Below, in pieces: positions 7,374 through 15,856 of a stretch of DNA of 48,434 bases. The stretch is from an uncultured Campylobacter sp. (GTDB lineage Bacteria > Campylobacterota > Campylobacteria > Campylobacterales > Campylobacteraceae), in the NCBI GenBank assembly GCA_900539505.1, contig UQCL01000010.1, positions 1 through 48,434 on the forward strand. The letters run 5' to 3'. The position numbers and the translations under genes are program-made. The stretch's first letter is position 1. The number at the start of each line of letters is the position of its first letter. The notes below the pieces were generated by a model. It had not been told where the DNA came from. It did no database searches and saw nothing but the letters and a program-made list of their open reading frames with translations.

Positions 7374-8189
7374 TTGCTATATCTCATTCCTACGCCGATA
7401 GGAAATCTAAGCGATATCTCGAGCCGCGCGCTTGAGGTATTGCAAAGCTGCGAAATCCTAATCTGCGAGGATACGAGGGTTTCAAAAAAACTTCTAAACT
7501 TATTATCCGATAAATTTCAAATTTCATTTAAAATTTCACAGTTTTACTCTCTGCACACGCACAATGAAGCGGAGTTTTTCGCGGGTTTTGATGCGGCGCT
7601 TTTGCGCGAAAAAGCTTGCGCATACGTAAGCGATGCGGGCATGCCCTGCATCAGCGATCCTGGGATTGCGCTCGTAAAATTTGCGCAAATAAGCAGCGTG
7701 CCTTACGAGGTGCTTAGCGGCGCAAACGCTCTGCTGCTCGCAGCCGCCGCAAGCGGGCTGGTGGAGAAAGAATTTAGCTTTTTGGGCTTTTTGAATAATG
7801 ACGGCGCACAGCGAAAATCTCAGATCCTAAATTTGATGCAGAGCCCCTATCCATGCGTGCTATATGAATCCCCGAAGCGCGTGGTAAAGCTAATAGAGCA
7901 GATCGCAGGGATCGACGCGCAGCGCAAAATTTTTGCGATTAAGGAAGCCACGAAAAAATTTGAAACAAAATTTTTCGGTAGCGCCGCAGAGGTCTTACTC
8001 AACCTAAACGGCGTAAATTTAAACGGCGAATGGTGCGTCGTGATTGACGGCGCAGGCGAGAAAAGCTTTGAAAAAATCACGCAGGAAGATATTCTGTCGC
8101 TTGAGATCGCGCCGAAAATAAAAGCGAAACTGCTCTCAAAAATCAGCGGCGAACCCGCCAAAGAAATATATAAAAATTTGATACGCTAA
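7374..8189 (+). CDS. rsmI: 16S rRNA 2'-O-ribose C1402 methyltransferase RsmI
   Basis: Methylates the 2'-OH of C1402 in 16S rRNA. 271 aa of the tetrapyrrole-methylase fold. Family landmarks are the start LYLIPTPIGNLSDIS, CEDTRVSKKLL, SDAGMPCISDPG and the C-terminal IKAKLLSKISGEPAKEIY. The start must be the TTG at 7374, the very next codon after the rpmE stop: it is the first possible start and places the family's N-terminus exactly. No separate Shine-Dalgarno sequence is visible, so translation probably depends on ribosomes finishing rpmE. Confidence 0.94.
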   Translation: MLYLIPTPIGNLSDISSRALEVLQSCEILICEDTRVSKKLLNLLSDKFQISFKISQFYSLHTHNEAEFFAGFDAALLREKACAYVSDAGMPCISDPGIALVKFAQISSVPYEVLSGANALLLAAAASGLVEKEFSFLGFLNNDGAQRKSQILNLMQSPYPCVLYESPKRVVKLIEQIAGIDAQRKIFAIKEATKKFETKFFGSAAEVLLNLNGVNLNGEWCVVIDGAGEKSFEKITQEDILSLEIAPKIKAKLLSKISGEPAKEIYKNLIR

Positions 8190-8224
8190 GTCATATTTTA
8201 ACCGTTTTTCGCTAAAATCCCAAA

Positions 8225-8926
8225 ATGATTATTTACGGCAAGCAGCTGTTTTTGCACCTTTTAAACCGGCATCCGCAGAAATTTATCCGCATCATCCTTG
8301 CTAAGGAGTGCGAGAAAGAAATTTTTAAAAAGATTGCCGCGACCGGCGTAAAGATCGAGCGCGCCGATGCGAAAAAAGCTCAAGCCCTCGCTCGCGGCGG
8401 CAACCATCAAGGCTTCTTGGCCGAGGTGGAGGAGTTTAGCTTCGGCGATCTGGCCAGCGTCAAAGACGATAAATTCGTGCCGATCCTTTATGGGCTTACC
8501 GACGTCGGAAACATCGGCGCGATAATGCGCAGCGCCTATGCTTTGGGCGCGGACAGCGTGATCGTCGTCGCAAATAATCTAAATATGGCGGGCGTAGTGC
8601 GCGCGAGCTCGGGCGCAGCGTATGAGCTAAACATCGTTAAGGCCTCAGACGGGCTTAGTGTGCTAAACGAGCTTAAACAAAGCGGCTTTGAAATTTACGC
8701 CGCGAGTGCTGGCGGGGCGAGCTTTAAGGAGTTAGAGCTCGGCGCGAAAAACGCACTCGTAATGGGGAACGAAGAAGAGGGGATACCTGCTAGAGCGCTT
8801 AAAAAATGCGACTGCGCGGTATCGATAAAGATGCGCGAAGGCTGGGATTCGCTTAACGTAAGCGCGGCATTTGCGATACTATGCGATGGAATTTTAAATG
8901 GAAGAAATAGAAGAGAAGTTAAATAA
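8225..8926 (+). CDS. rlmB: 23S rRNA 2'-O-methyltransferase of the TrmH/RlmB family
   Basis: 233 aa SpoU/TrmH enzyme that most likely methylates the 2'-OH of G2251 in 23S rRNA. The N-terminal substrate-binding domain (IYGKQLFLHLLNRHP) is short. The three SpoU motifs are GLTDVGNIGAIMRSAYALGAD, with the conserved Asn and Arg; VMGNEEEGI; and SLNVSAAFAI. It could instead be another TrmH-family rRNA or tRNA methylase; RlmB is the commonest annotation for this domain layout. It overlaps the next gene by 29 bp. A TAAAAT box at 8213 is too close to the ATG to be a normal promoter. Confidence 0.85.
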   Translation: MIIYGKQLFLHLLNRHPQKFIRIILAKECEKEIFKKIAATGVKIERADAKKAQALARGGNHQGFLAEVEEFSFGDLASVKDDKFVPILYGLTDVGNIGAIMRSAYALGADSVIVVANNLNMAGVVRASSGAAYELNIVKASDGLSVLNELKQSGFEIYAASAGGASFKELELGAKNALVMGNEEEGIPARALKKCDCAVSIKMREGWDSLNVSAAFAILCDGILNGRNRREVK

Positions 8927-9917
8927 TACGGACGAGCAGGCGGAACAAACCGAGAAGCCGGAGCAAACACAGCAGCCAAAAAATAGCGATCTGGATAAAT
9001 TAAAATCTATGGATCTCATCGAGATAGCGCGCACGACGCGCATCGACGCGCAAAATTTAGAATACATCATCAATAAAGACTTCGAGAAGCTAGCAAATTT
9101 TAACGTGAAGGGCTATATTAAAATTTTAGAGCGCGAGTTCGGGCTGGATCTATCGGACTGGCTTAGCGAGTTTGAGGTCGCGAAAGAGGGCTTTGCGCCC
9201 GTTAAAAAGGCCAAAGTCGAGCAGGTTTATACCAGAAAGATGAGCCCTGAGCGAAGCGGCGGCGGCTGGCTTTTATGGCTGCTTGCGATGGTGTTAATCA
9301 TAGGCGCGATCTTTTATTTTGGACTTTATAAAAGTTTTGGCGAGTTTTTGGGCTCGCTTTTATGGGAGCAAAACAAAACCACCTATTCTGACGCTCCGAT
9401 TGTAAATAATACTCAAAAAAAGCTTGAAAACATCGGTATCGACGTCGTTTCGCACAACGCTACAGATGAAAAATTCGCACTAAAATCGGATATCAATGCA
9501 GAAGCTGCTGCGGATGAAAATTTAAGCTCTCTAAATGCGCTGGACCGCTCTATCAGAATCGAGCGCGCGAGCATTAAAACGGAGGAGAATTCCACCGATG
9601 AAAACGCCACGCAAAGCAAGCCGGCGCCCAGCAAAGATATCGTGCTTAGCCCGCGCGGTAAGATGTGGATCGGCATCATCGATCTAAAAAGCGGCAAGAA
9701 GCGTGAGATGGTCATAAATACCCCTTACGTCGTTGCTTCGCAAGGAGACGAGGAGCTGCTAATCTCTACCGGCCATGGGATGTTTGAGCTCGGCAAAGCC
9801 GATGGCAACGTAACTTTCAGCGAAAGAAACACTCAAAAATTCCACGTTAAAGATGGTAATATCACTAAAATTTCAGCCGATGAGTTTCTGCGCCTAAACA
9901 AGGGCAAAAAGTGGTAA
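8898..9917 (+). CDS. Single-pass membrane protein with RodZ-like layout
   Basis: 339 aa. The cytoplasmic N-terminus has an acidic Gln/Glu-rich leader (residues 1-30), then a helical segment (about 34-95) of the form IARTTRIDAQNLEYIIN...FEKL...YIKILEREFGLDLSDWL. This resembles the helix-turn-helix domain of RodZ, in which the protein recognises MreB. One transmembrane helix follows (about 124-145, WLLWLLAMVLIIGAIFYFGLY), then a periplasmic linker rich in Asn, Asp and Glu, and a C-terminal beta-rich domain (about 246-339) ending in LRLNKGKKW. No mre gene is adjacent, so RodZ function is inference. The order after rlmB matches what I recall for C. jejuni. Confidence 0.7.
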   Translation: MEEIEEKLNNTDEQAEQTEKPEQTQQPKNSDLDKLKSMDLIEIARTTRIDAQNLEYIINKDFEKLANFNVKGYIKILEREFGLDLSDWLSEFEVAKEGFAPVKKAKVEQVYTRKMSPERSGGGWLLWLLAMVLIIGAIFYFGLYKSFGEFLGSLLWEQNKTTYSDAPIVNNTQKKLENIGIDVVSHNATDEKFALKSDINAEAAADENLSSLNALDRSIRIERASIKTEENSTDENATQSKPAPSKDIVLSPRGKMWIGIIDLKSGKKREMVINTPYVVASQGDEELLISTGHGMFELGKADGNVTFSERNTQKFHVKDGNITKISADEFLRLNKGKKW

Positions 9918-10442
9918 AATCCTCGCTCGTGCGCGACTTTTCGCTCGTAGGGCTTTTGCCGCCGCTGAGAGTAAAATTTCGGCTTGCTACGGCGCTCGGT
10001 TTAAATTTAACCTCGCGGCTGTAAATTTAAAGGTTTGAATCGCGCCGCTTTGGATAAAATTTTTAAGCGGCGTAGGTAAAATTTAACGGTGTGGATAAAA
10101 TTTCAAACGGCACGGGTGCGTGTAGTAGAGTGCTAAATTTAAGAGGCGTCGTCCATGGTGCCCCGCAAAACGAAGGTCTCGATCGTTTGGATCGGACGTA
10201 AATTTAAACAGCGCCGCAAATAGTCGCGGCGCGATAAATTTAAACAATTAACGCCTCCGCGCCTCCGCGGTTTTAAAATTTTAGCGAGGTAAAGGTTTAA
10301 ACCGCCCAAGTGTTGCAAAAGCGCCGCCGCATCGACGCTAAGGCTTGAAATTTTAGCTTCCTAGCGGTACGTGTAGATCGCGCGTTTAAGGCGCGAAATT
10401 TTAAATATGGCTTGAAAATTACTTTAAGATAAGAGGTTTGAG
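9918..10442 (+). other. Noncoding gap with AAATTT-centred short repeats
   Basis: 525 bp with no supportable gene on either strand. It contains loosely repeated phrases built on a GC-rich block followed by TAAATTTAA or GATAAAATTT, near 10010-10140 and 10190-10250. A Shine-Dalgarno-like AAGAGG lies before the aminotransferase ATG. A minus-strand frame at 10297-10485 is open but has no start signal and overlaps the next gene. Confidence 0.55.
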
Positions 10443-11648
10443 ATGTTTGACGAAATCCGTTTTTCAAAAATCGAGCGTTTGCCAAATTACGTTTTTGCCG
10501 AGGTCAATGCCATAAAAATGGCGGCGCGTAGAGCCGGCGAGGACATAATCGATTTTTCGATGGGCAATCCCGACGGCAGAACGCCGCAGCATATAATCGA
10601 TAAGCTTTGCGAAAGCGCGCAAAAAGATAAGACGCACGGCTACTCCGTAAGCCAGGGTATCTACAAGCTGCGACTTGCCTGCGCGAATTGGTACAAGCGC
10701 AAATACGGCGTGATCTTGGATCCGGAAAGCGAGATCGTCGCGGTGATGGGCTCCAAAGAGGGCTTCGTGCATCTAACAAGCGCGATCGTAAATCCGGGCG
10801 ATGTCGCGGTAGTGCCCGATCCCGCGTATCCGATCCATACCCAAGCCTTCATCATCGCGGGCGGCAATGTCGTTAAAATCCCGCTTGCCTATGATGAAAA
10901 TTTAAATTTTAATGAGAATAAATTTTTCATCGATCTGCAAAAAACCTTCGACGAGAGCATTCCGCGCCCAAAATACGTCGTCGTAAATTTCCCGCATAAC
11001 CCTACCACCGTCGTCGTGCAAAAGAGCTTCTACGAGCGGCTCGTGGCGATGGCGCGGCAGGAGCGGTTTTATATCATCAGTGACATCGCTTACGCAGAGA
11101 TCGCTTTTGAGGGTTACAAAACGCCGTCGATTTTTGAGGTTCAGGGCGCAAAGGACGTCGCAGTCGAGGCGTACACGCTCTCTAAAAGCTACAATATGGC
11201 GGGCTGGCGCGTGGGTTTTGTTAGCGGTAACAAAAAGCTTGTCGCCGCACTTAAAAAGATCAAATCGTGGTTTGATTACGGTATGTTTACGCCGATACAA
11301 GTAGCCGCGACGATCGCGCTGGACGGGCCGCAAGAGTGCGTAGAGGAGATCCGTGCGACCTATGAGAAGCGTAGGAATTTTTTGATTGACGCTTTTGCGG
11401 ACGCGGGCTGGCAGATCGCTAAACCTAGCGCGTCGATGTTTGCGTGGGCGAAATTGCCGTCGGCTGCGGCTCATCTAAGGAGTATGGAGTTTTCCAAACA
11501 GCTTCTTACCAAGGCGCGCGTCGCCGTAAGCCCCGGCGTGGGCTTTGGCGCGGCGGGAGACGATTATGTGCGGATCGCTTTTATCGAAAACGAAAATAGA
11601 ACCCGCCAGGCCGCTAGAAATATAAAAAAATATTTGAAAGAGATCTGA
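10443..11648 (+). CDS. PLP-dependent class I aminotransferase (AlaA/AspC-like)
   Basis: 401 aa fold-type I aminotransferase. The PLP lysine is in TLSKSYNMAGWRVGF; other landmarks are FSMGNPDGRTP, PDPAYPIHTQ and VNFPHNPTT, with the Asn that contacts the PLP ring. Epsilonproteobacterial members of this group are variously annotated as aspartate, alanine or LL-diaminopimelate aminotransferase; sequence alone does not settle the substrate. Its 1-bp overlap with hom points to amino-acid synthesis from aspartate. AAGAGG lies upstream of the ATG. Confidence 0.88.
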   Translation: MFDEIRFSKIERLPNYVFAEVNAIKMAARRAGEDIIDFSMGNPDGRTPQHIIDKLCESAQKDKTHGYSVSQGIYKLRLACANWYKRKYGVILDPESEIVAVMGSKEGFVHLTSAIVNPGDVAVVPDPAYPIHTQAFIIAGGNVVKIPLAYDENLNFNENKFFIDLQKTFDESIPRPKYVVVNFPHNPTTVVVQKSFYERLVAMARQERFYIISDIAYAEIAFEGYKTPSIFEVQGAKDVAVEAYTLSKSYNMAGWRVGFVSGNKKLVAALKKIKSWFDYGMFTPIQVAATIALDGPQECVEEIRATYEKRRNFLIDAFADAGWQIAKPSASMFAWAKLPSAAAHLRSMEFSKQLLTKARVAVSPGVGFGAAGDDYVRIAFIENENRTRQAARNIKKYLKEI

Positions 11649-12916
11649 TGAAAGTAGCTATTTTAGGCGTCGGCACCGTAGGTAGCGAAGTTGCAAATAT
11701 TTTGATCAAAAATAAAGATATAATCCTTGCGCGCGCAGGCGTTAGTATAGAACCCGTAATCGGACTCGTGCGCGACACGAGTAAAAAGCGCGATGTGCAA
11801 ATTCCGCTTAGCAGCGACGCGCAAAGTATCATCGAGCGCGATGATATCGACGTTTTTGTAGAGCTTATGGGTGGGGTAGAAAAGCCCTATGAGATTGTAA
11901 GTGAAATTTTAAAGCGCAAAAAGGCGGTCGTTACCGCAAATAAGGCGCTTTTGGCTTATCATCGCTACAAGCTCCAGGCTTTGGCGGGCGATACGCCTTT
12001 TGGCTTTGAAGCGAGCGTAGCGGGCGGAATTCCGATCATTAAAACCCTGCGCGAAGGGCTAAGCGCCAATCGTATCGAAAAGATAATCGGCATCGTAAAC
12101 GGCACGAGCAACTTCATCCTTACGAATATGATGCAAAAAAATGAGAAATTTGAAGACGCGCTAAAGCGAGCTCAAGAGCTCGGATACGCCGAAGCCGATC
12201 CTAGCTTCGACATCGGCGGATTTGACGCGGCGCATAAGCTCTTGATCTTAGCTAGCATCGCATACGGCGTACACGGAGACCCGGAGGATATCCTAATCGA
12301 GGGGATCGAGGAGATCACGCAGGAGGATATCTATTTTGCGCGCGAATTCGACTTCATAATCAAGCTGCTTGCGGTAGCTAAGCGCGCGTGCGATAACAAA
12401 GTCGAGCTACGCGTCCATCCTGCGCTCATTTCAAAGGATCAAATGCTCTCAAAAGTCGATGGCGTGATGAACGGCGTGAGCATCTACGGAGACTGCGTCG
12501 GCGAGAGTATGTATTACGGACCGGGCGCGGGCGGCAGCGCTACGGCAAGTGCGGTTATAAGCGATCTCATCGACATTGCGCGCGATAACAAAAATCCGAT
12601 GCTCGGCTATAAAATTTTGCCGAGCGAAAATTTTATGCAAATTTTGCCTAGCGAACAGATCCGCACGAAGTATTATTTCAGGCTGCGCGTGCGCGATGAG
12701 AAGGGCGTGCTTGCGAAGCTTACGAACATTATGAGTTTAAACGATCTTTCGATCGACAGCTTTTTGCAAAAGCCTAAGCTCAAAACGGATGAGGAAGTGA
12801 CGCTGTTTTTCACGACGCATACGTGCTGCGAGAAGGACATAAAGCGCGCCATAAGCGTGATTAGCGGCGAAAATTTCATCACGCAAAAGCCTTTTATGAT
12901 CAGGATCGAAAGCTAG
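11648..12916 (+). CDS. hom: Homoserine dehydrogenase
   Basis: Reduces aspartate semialdehyde to homoserine, the branch point to threonine and methionine. 422 aa with three parts: NAD(P)-binding Rossmann domain (GVGTVGSEVANIL), catalytic domain (GFEASVAGGIPIIKTL, VNGTSNFILTNM, GYAEADPSFDIGGFDAAHK, with the catalytic Asp/Lys), and a C-terminal ACT domain from about residue 345 (YFRLRVRDEKGVLAKLTNI), usually the site of feedback inhibition by threonine. The ATG shares its first base with the aminotransferase stop. yraN follows after one base. Confidence 0.96.
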   Translation: MKVAILGVGTVGSEVANILIKNKDIILARAGVSIEPVIGLVRDTSKKRDVQIPLSSDAQSIIERDDIDVFVELMGGVEKPYEIVSEILKRKKAVVTANKALLAYHRYKLQALAGDTPFGFEASVAGGIPIIKTLREGLSANRIEKIIGIVNGTSNFILTNMMQKNEKFEDALKRAQELGYAEADPSFDIGGFDAAHKLLILASIAYGVHGDPEDILIEGIEEITQEDIYFAREFDFIIKLLAVAKRACDNKVELRVHPALISKDQMLSKVDGVMNGVSIYGDCVGESMYYGPGAGGSATASAVISDLIDIARDNKNPMLGYKILPSENFMQILPSEQIRTKYYFRLRVRDEKGVLAKLTNIMSLNDLSIDSFLQKPKLKTDEEVTLFFTTHTCCEKDIKRAISVISGENFITQKPFMIRIES

Positions 12917-12917
12917 C

Positions 12918-13256
12918 TTGGGCTTAAAAGAATACATTTTCGGCTTTGCCTGCGAGGACCGTGCGGCAGAATTTTTACGCGGCGAAGGGTTTGAAATTTT
13001 AAAGCGAAATTTCCGCTGCCGCTTCGGCGAGATCGACATAATCGCGCGTAAAGGCGGAATTTTGCATTTCGTAGAAGTAAAGGCCACGAGCGGCGATTAC
13101 GACGCCGCAGAGCGTGTGACGGGCGCTAAGATGGCTAAAATTTTAAAGGCGGCGGAATTTTATCTGATGAGTTGCGATACGGACGAGCCGTGGCAGATCG
13201 ACGTCGTGGAAGTTTATACAAAGCAGATAAAATTTATCGCCAACATATCTTTTTAA
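12918..13256 (+). CDS. yraN: YraN family (UPF0102) nuclease-fold protein
   Basis: 112 aa. The PD-(D/E)XK-like core is FGEIDIIARKG...LHFVEVKAT, with Glu-Ile-Asp and Glu-Val-Lys as the presumed metal and catalytic residues. The family is of uncertain function; a Holliday-junction-resolvase-like fold is known. The TTG at 12918, one base after the hom stop codon, is the only start giving the family's usual N-terminus (LKEYIFGFACEDRAAEFL). No Shine-Dalgarno sequence is evident, so translation is probably coupled to hom. Confidence 0.88.
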   Translation: MGLKEYIFGFACEDRAAEFLRGEGFEILKRNFRCRFGEIDIIARKGGILHFVEVKATSGDYDAAERVTGAKMAKILKAAEFYLMSCDTDEPWQIDVVEVYTKQIKFIANISF

Positions 13257-13291
13257 ATTAGAATTTTTATTATTTATTTAAGATAATGAAT

Positions 13292-13297
13292 TATAAT
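13292..13297 (+). promoter_or_regulatory. -10 element for trxA
   Basis: TATAAT 30 bp before the trxA ATG, in a very AT-rich 70-bp interval after yraN. A clear AAGGAG precedes the ATG. Confidence 0.6.
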
Positions 13298-13326
13298 CCG
13301 CAGAATTTTAACACAAGGAGAATATT

Positions 13327-13641
13327 ATGGGAAAGTATATAGAGCTTACTTCGGAGAATTTCGATGTTACTAAAGAGGGTGTCGCGCTAGTCGATTTTTG
13401 GGCGCCTTGGTGCGGACCGTGCCGTATGATCGCCCCGATCATCGAGGAGCTTGCGAACGATTACGACGGCAAGGCTAAAATTTGCAAAGTAAATACCGAC
13501 GAAGCGCAGGATCTTGCGGTGCAGTTTGGCGTTCGCTCGATCCCTACGATTCTATTTTTCAAAGACGGCGAGCTAAAAGCTCAGCTCATCGGCGCGCAAT
13601 CCAAGCAGATCATAGCCGACAAGCTAAACTCGCTTCTGTAA
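13327..13641 (+). CDS. trxA: Thioredoxin
   Basis: A cytoplasmic dithiol reductant of 104 aa, the standard length. Active site WCGPC within FWAPWCGPCRMIAP; the cis-Pro is in SIPTILFF. The buried Asp (VALVDFWAPW) is present. Preceded by its own promoter and AAGGAG, and followed by an intrinsic terminator, so it can be transcribed apart from trxB, which lies 110 bp downstream on the same strand. Confidence 0.97.
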   Translation: MGKYIELTSENFDVTKEGVALVDFWAPWCGPCRMIAPIIEELANDYDGKAKICKVNTDEAQDLAVQFGVRSIPTILFFKDGELKAQLIGAQSKQIIADKLNSLL

Positions 13642-13647
13642 ATTTTA

Positions 13648-13668
13648 AAAGGGCGGCTTTCGCCCTTT
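13648..13668 (+). terminator. Intrinsic terminator after trxA
   Basis: AAAGGGCG (13648-13655), loop GCTTT, CGCCCTTT (13661-13668), then a pyrimidine tail CTTCTCTC. It begins 7 bp after the trxA stop. Confidence 0.65.
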
Positions 13669-13751
13669 CTTCTCTCACTCATCGTTTTATTAATTAAATT
13701 CGTAAATTTAACGCCTGCGGCTTTACTTAATAAAATAATTAAGGAGAAAAA

Positions 13752-14696
13752 ATGTTAGATTTAGCAATTATTGGCGGCGGTCCTGCGGGGCTAGCGGCGG
13801 GGCTTTATGCTACAAGAGGCGGTTTAAAGGACGTCGTGATGTTTGAGATGGGGATGCCCGGCGGGCAGATCACCTCAAGCTCCGAGATGGAAAACTATCC
13901 CGGCGTCGCTGCGGTGACCGACGGAATGAGCTTTATGGCGCCTTGGCAGGAGCAGTGCTTCCGCTTTGGCTTAAAGCATGAGATGGTGCGCGTGCTGCGC
14001 GTCTCAAAAGACGGCGACGGAAATTTTACGATCTATCTCGAGGGCGATCAAACACGACGCGCGCGTGCCGTTATCGTAGCTACGGGCTCTACTCCGCGCC
14101 GCGCGGGGATTGAGGGCGAGGATGAGTTCTTCGGTCGCGGCGTCAGTACCTGCGCGACCTGCGACGGGTTTTTTTACAAGGGCAAAGAGGTTGCCGTCCT
14201 CGGCGGCGGCGATACTGCGCTAGAGGAGGCACTGTATCTAGCTAAAATTTGCTCTAAAGTCTATCTGATCCACCGCCGCGATGAGTTTCGCGCCGCGCCT
14301 TCGACCGTGCAAAAGGTGCGCGAAAGTGAGAATATCGAGCTCATCACAAGCGCGCTCGTAGAGCAGATCAAGGGCGATGCAAGCGGCGTAACGGGCGTCG
14401 TCGTCAAGGACAAAACAAGCGGCGACGTGCGCGAACTACAGCTGCCTGGGATCTTCGTATTCGTGGGGCTTGACGTGCGAAACGAGGTGTTAAAGAATGA
14501 AAGCGGCAAGTTCATCTGCGACATTACGCCGGGCGGACAGGTCGCGGTAAATTTAAAGATGCAAACAAGCGTGCACGGGCTATTTGCGGCGGGCGATATG
14601 AGGCAGGATGCGCCTAAACAGGTCGTTTGCGCGGCAGGCGACGGCGCGGTTGCCGCACTTAGTGCGATCGCATATCTACAAGGACATGATAAATAA
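13752..14696 (+). CDS. trxB: Thioredoxin reductase
   Basis: NADPH-dependent flavoenzyme reducing TrxA. 314 aa: FAD-binding GGGPAGLAAGLYA at the N-terminus, redox pair CATC (in STCATCDGFFYKG), NADPH-binding GGGDTALEEALYL, and the C-terminal FAD motif LFAAGDMRQDAPKQVVCAAGDG. All catalytic parts are present. Start ATG at 13752, with AAGGAG 6 nt upstream. It is convergent with the lipoprotein gene at 14857. Confidence 0.96.
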   Translation: MLDLAIIGGGPAGLAAGLYATRGGLKDVVMFEMGMPGGQITSSSEMENYPGVAAVTDGMSFMAPWQEQCFRFGLKHEMVRVLRVSKDGDGNFTIYLEGDQTRRARAVIVATGSTPRRAGIEGEDEFFGRGVSTCATCDGFFYKGKEVAVLGGGDTALEEALYLAKICSKVYLIHRRDEFRAAPSTVQKVRESENIELITSALVEQIKGDASGVTGVVVKDKTSGDVRELQLPGIFVFVGLDVRNEVLKNESGKFICDITPGGQVAVNLKMQTSVHGLFAAGDMRQDAPKQVVCAAGDGAVAALSAIAYLQGHDK

Positions 14697-14805
14697 GCCT
14701 ATCTTCGGCGTAAAATTTCACGGCGCGGCGGGCGAAACTGCTTCCGCCGCGCTTTAAATTCAAAATCATACCTGAAATTTCGAATGAAATTTTGATACAA
14801 AAAAG

Positions 14806-14841
14806 GCGGCTAAATTTTAAAATTTCATCAAATTTAGCCGC
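14806..14841. terminator. Bidirectional hairpin between convergent genes
   Basis: Perfect 12-bp arms GCGGCTAAATTT (14806-14817) and AAATTTAGCCGC (14830-14841) around a 12-nt loop. It lies between the convergent stops of trxB and the lipoprotein gene, the right place for a shared terminator. Each arm pairs a GC block with an AAATTT word. Confidence 0.6.
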
Positions 14842-14856
14842 AAGATGAGGCGCTTA

Positions 14857-15579
14857 CTATCTTTCGTAGAAGCCTGCTATGACATCTTTTGACTTCATTT
14901 TATTCACGGGATCTTCTTTGCCATTCGTGATAAGTTTAAATTTATCAGACAGATTTACGCTTTTACCCTCATTTACAATAAAATTTAGCTCGATAGCAAG
15001 CTTTGATGATCCGCCTTCTTTATGTCCGAAGCTCGCGTCCAATTGTTCTGCGGTTATTTGCGAGTAATAAGCAGCCGCTTTTAAGCGCTCCATAATAGAG
15101 TCGATGTAGATTTCGGTATTGCTTTCTTTCAGTATCTCCCCTTTTAGTTTGTCGTCGCAATCGACCGACTTCCATTCTTCTTCAAATTCTATTTTGCCTT
15201 TGGTTTTAAGCGCTTCTTGAAATTTGGCTTCGTTTAAATTGCAGTATTCTTTTGCCAGCTTAAGCAAACCTTGCGCGTCGTAAGCCTTGCCCTCATAAAA
15301 AGTCATAACTCTTTTTAAAGACGAGTCTAGCATCTCTTGTTTATATGATTTAAGCCTCTGTTCTACATCCACGTCGCAGACCATCTTAACCGTCTTTAAT
15401 CCGCCCTTTTCCTCTTTGCTCCAGGTGATATTTTTGCAGATTTTTGAACCCTCGATCGCCGTACCAATATTCATCGATTTGAAATCCGGCAGGGTGTAGT
15501 TTTTCACAAGCCCCACATCGTCATCGCCGCATCCTGCAAAAATAAATGCCGCAAGCGCAGCGCCTAATGCGTATTTCAT
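14857..15579 (-). CDS. Putative lipoprotein, unknown function
   Basis: 240 aa. Signal peptide with lipobox FAGC (MKYALGAALAAFIFAGC), so a Cys17-lipidated envelope protein. The mature part has several other cysteines (ICKNI, VCDVD, YCNLN, VDCDD) that could pair in the periplasm. Regions of predicted helix (MLDSSLKRVMTFYEGKAYDA) suggest a folded domain; the C-terminal part (LAIELNFIVNEGKSVNLSDKF) looks beta. I chose the ATG at 15579 because AAGGAG lies just upstream; the extension to 15612 would add residues before the signal peptide. I do not recognise the family. Confidence 0.8.
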   Translation of the reverse strand: MKYALGAALAAFIFAGCGDDDVGLVKNYTLPDFKSMNIGTAIEGSKICKNITWSKEEKGGLKTVKMVCDVDVEQRLKSYKQEMLDSSLKRVMTFYEGKAYDAQGLLKLAKEYCNLNEAKFQEALKTKGKIEFEEEWKSVDCDDKLKGEILKESNTEIYIDSIMERLKAAAYYSQITAEQLDASFGHKEGGSSKLAIELNFIVNEGKSVNLSDKFKLITNGKEDPVNKMKSKDVIAGFYER

Positions 15580-15733
15580 ACTCGCTCCTTGAAGAAAAGT
15601 TATAACGAGCAATGCTACCCATCTCTGTTTAATAACGGATAAATTTAGAGCTGAAAATTGAGATAAATTCGCGAAGTACGTGGCTAAAAGCGTGAAAGAT
15701 AAAATTTAAAGATGGAATTTTAAAAGAATTCGG

Positions 15734-15829
15734 CGAGAGAGGGAGGGAATCGAACCCCCCGGAAAACGGTCAACCGCCCTCCTATCGGATTTGAAGTCCG
15801 CAGACGCCACCAGGTCGCCATCCTCTCCA
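15734..15829 (-). tRNA. selC: tRNA-Sec (anticodon UCA)
   Basis: A long tRNA of about 96 nt. The anticodon loop is CTTCAAA between a GCGGA/TCCG-type stem, with anticodon TCA (plus-strand 15792-15794). A long extra arm (GGAGGGCGGTTGACCGTTTTCC region) and T-loop TTCGATT flanked by GGGGG and CCCTC follow. The long extra arm plus UCA anticodon identify selenocysteine tRNA. The 3' end reads GCCG rather than GCCA, so the last base of CCA may be added after transcription. The exact 5' base is uncertain, as the outermost acceptor pair does not match. It implies selenoproteins elsewhere in the genome. Confidence 0.92.
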
Positions 15830-15856
15830 AATGCGGGAATTATAGCGAGATAAAAT

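Noticed and set aside
10297..10485. Minus-strand frame before the aminotransferase
   Set aside because: Overlaps the aminotransferase start, no ribosome binding site, and no similarity to a known family.
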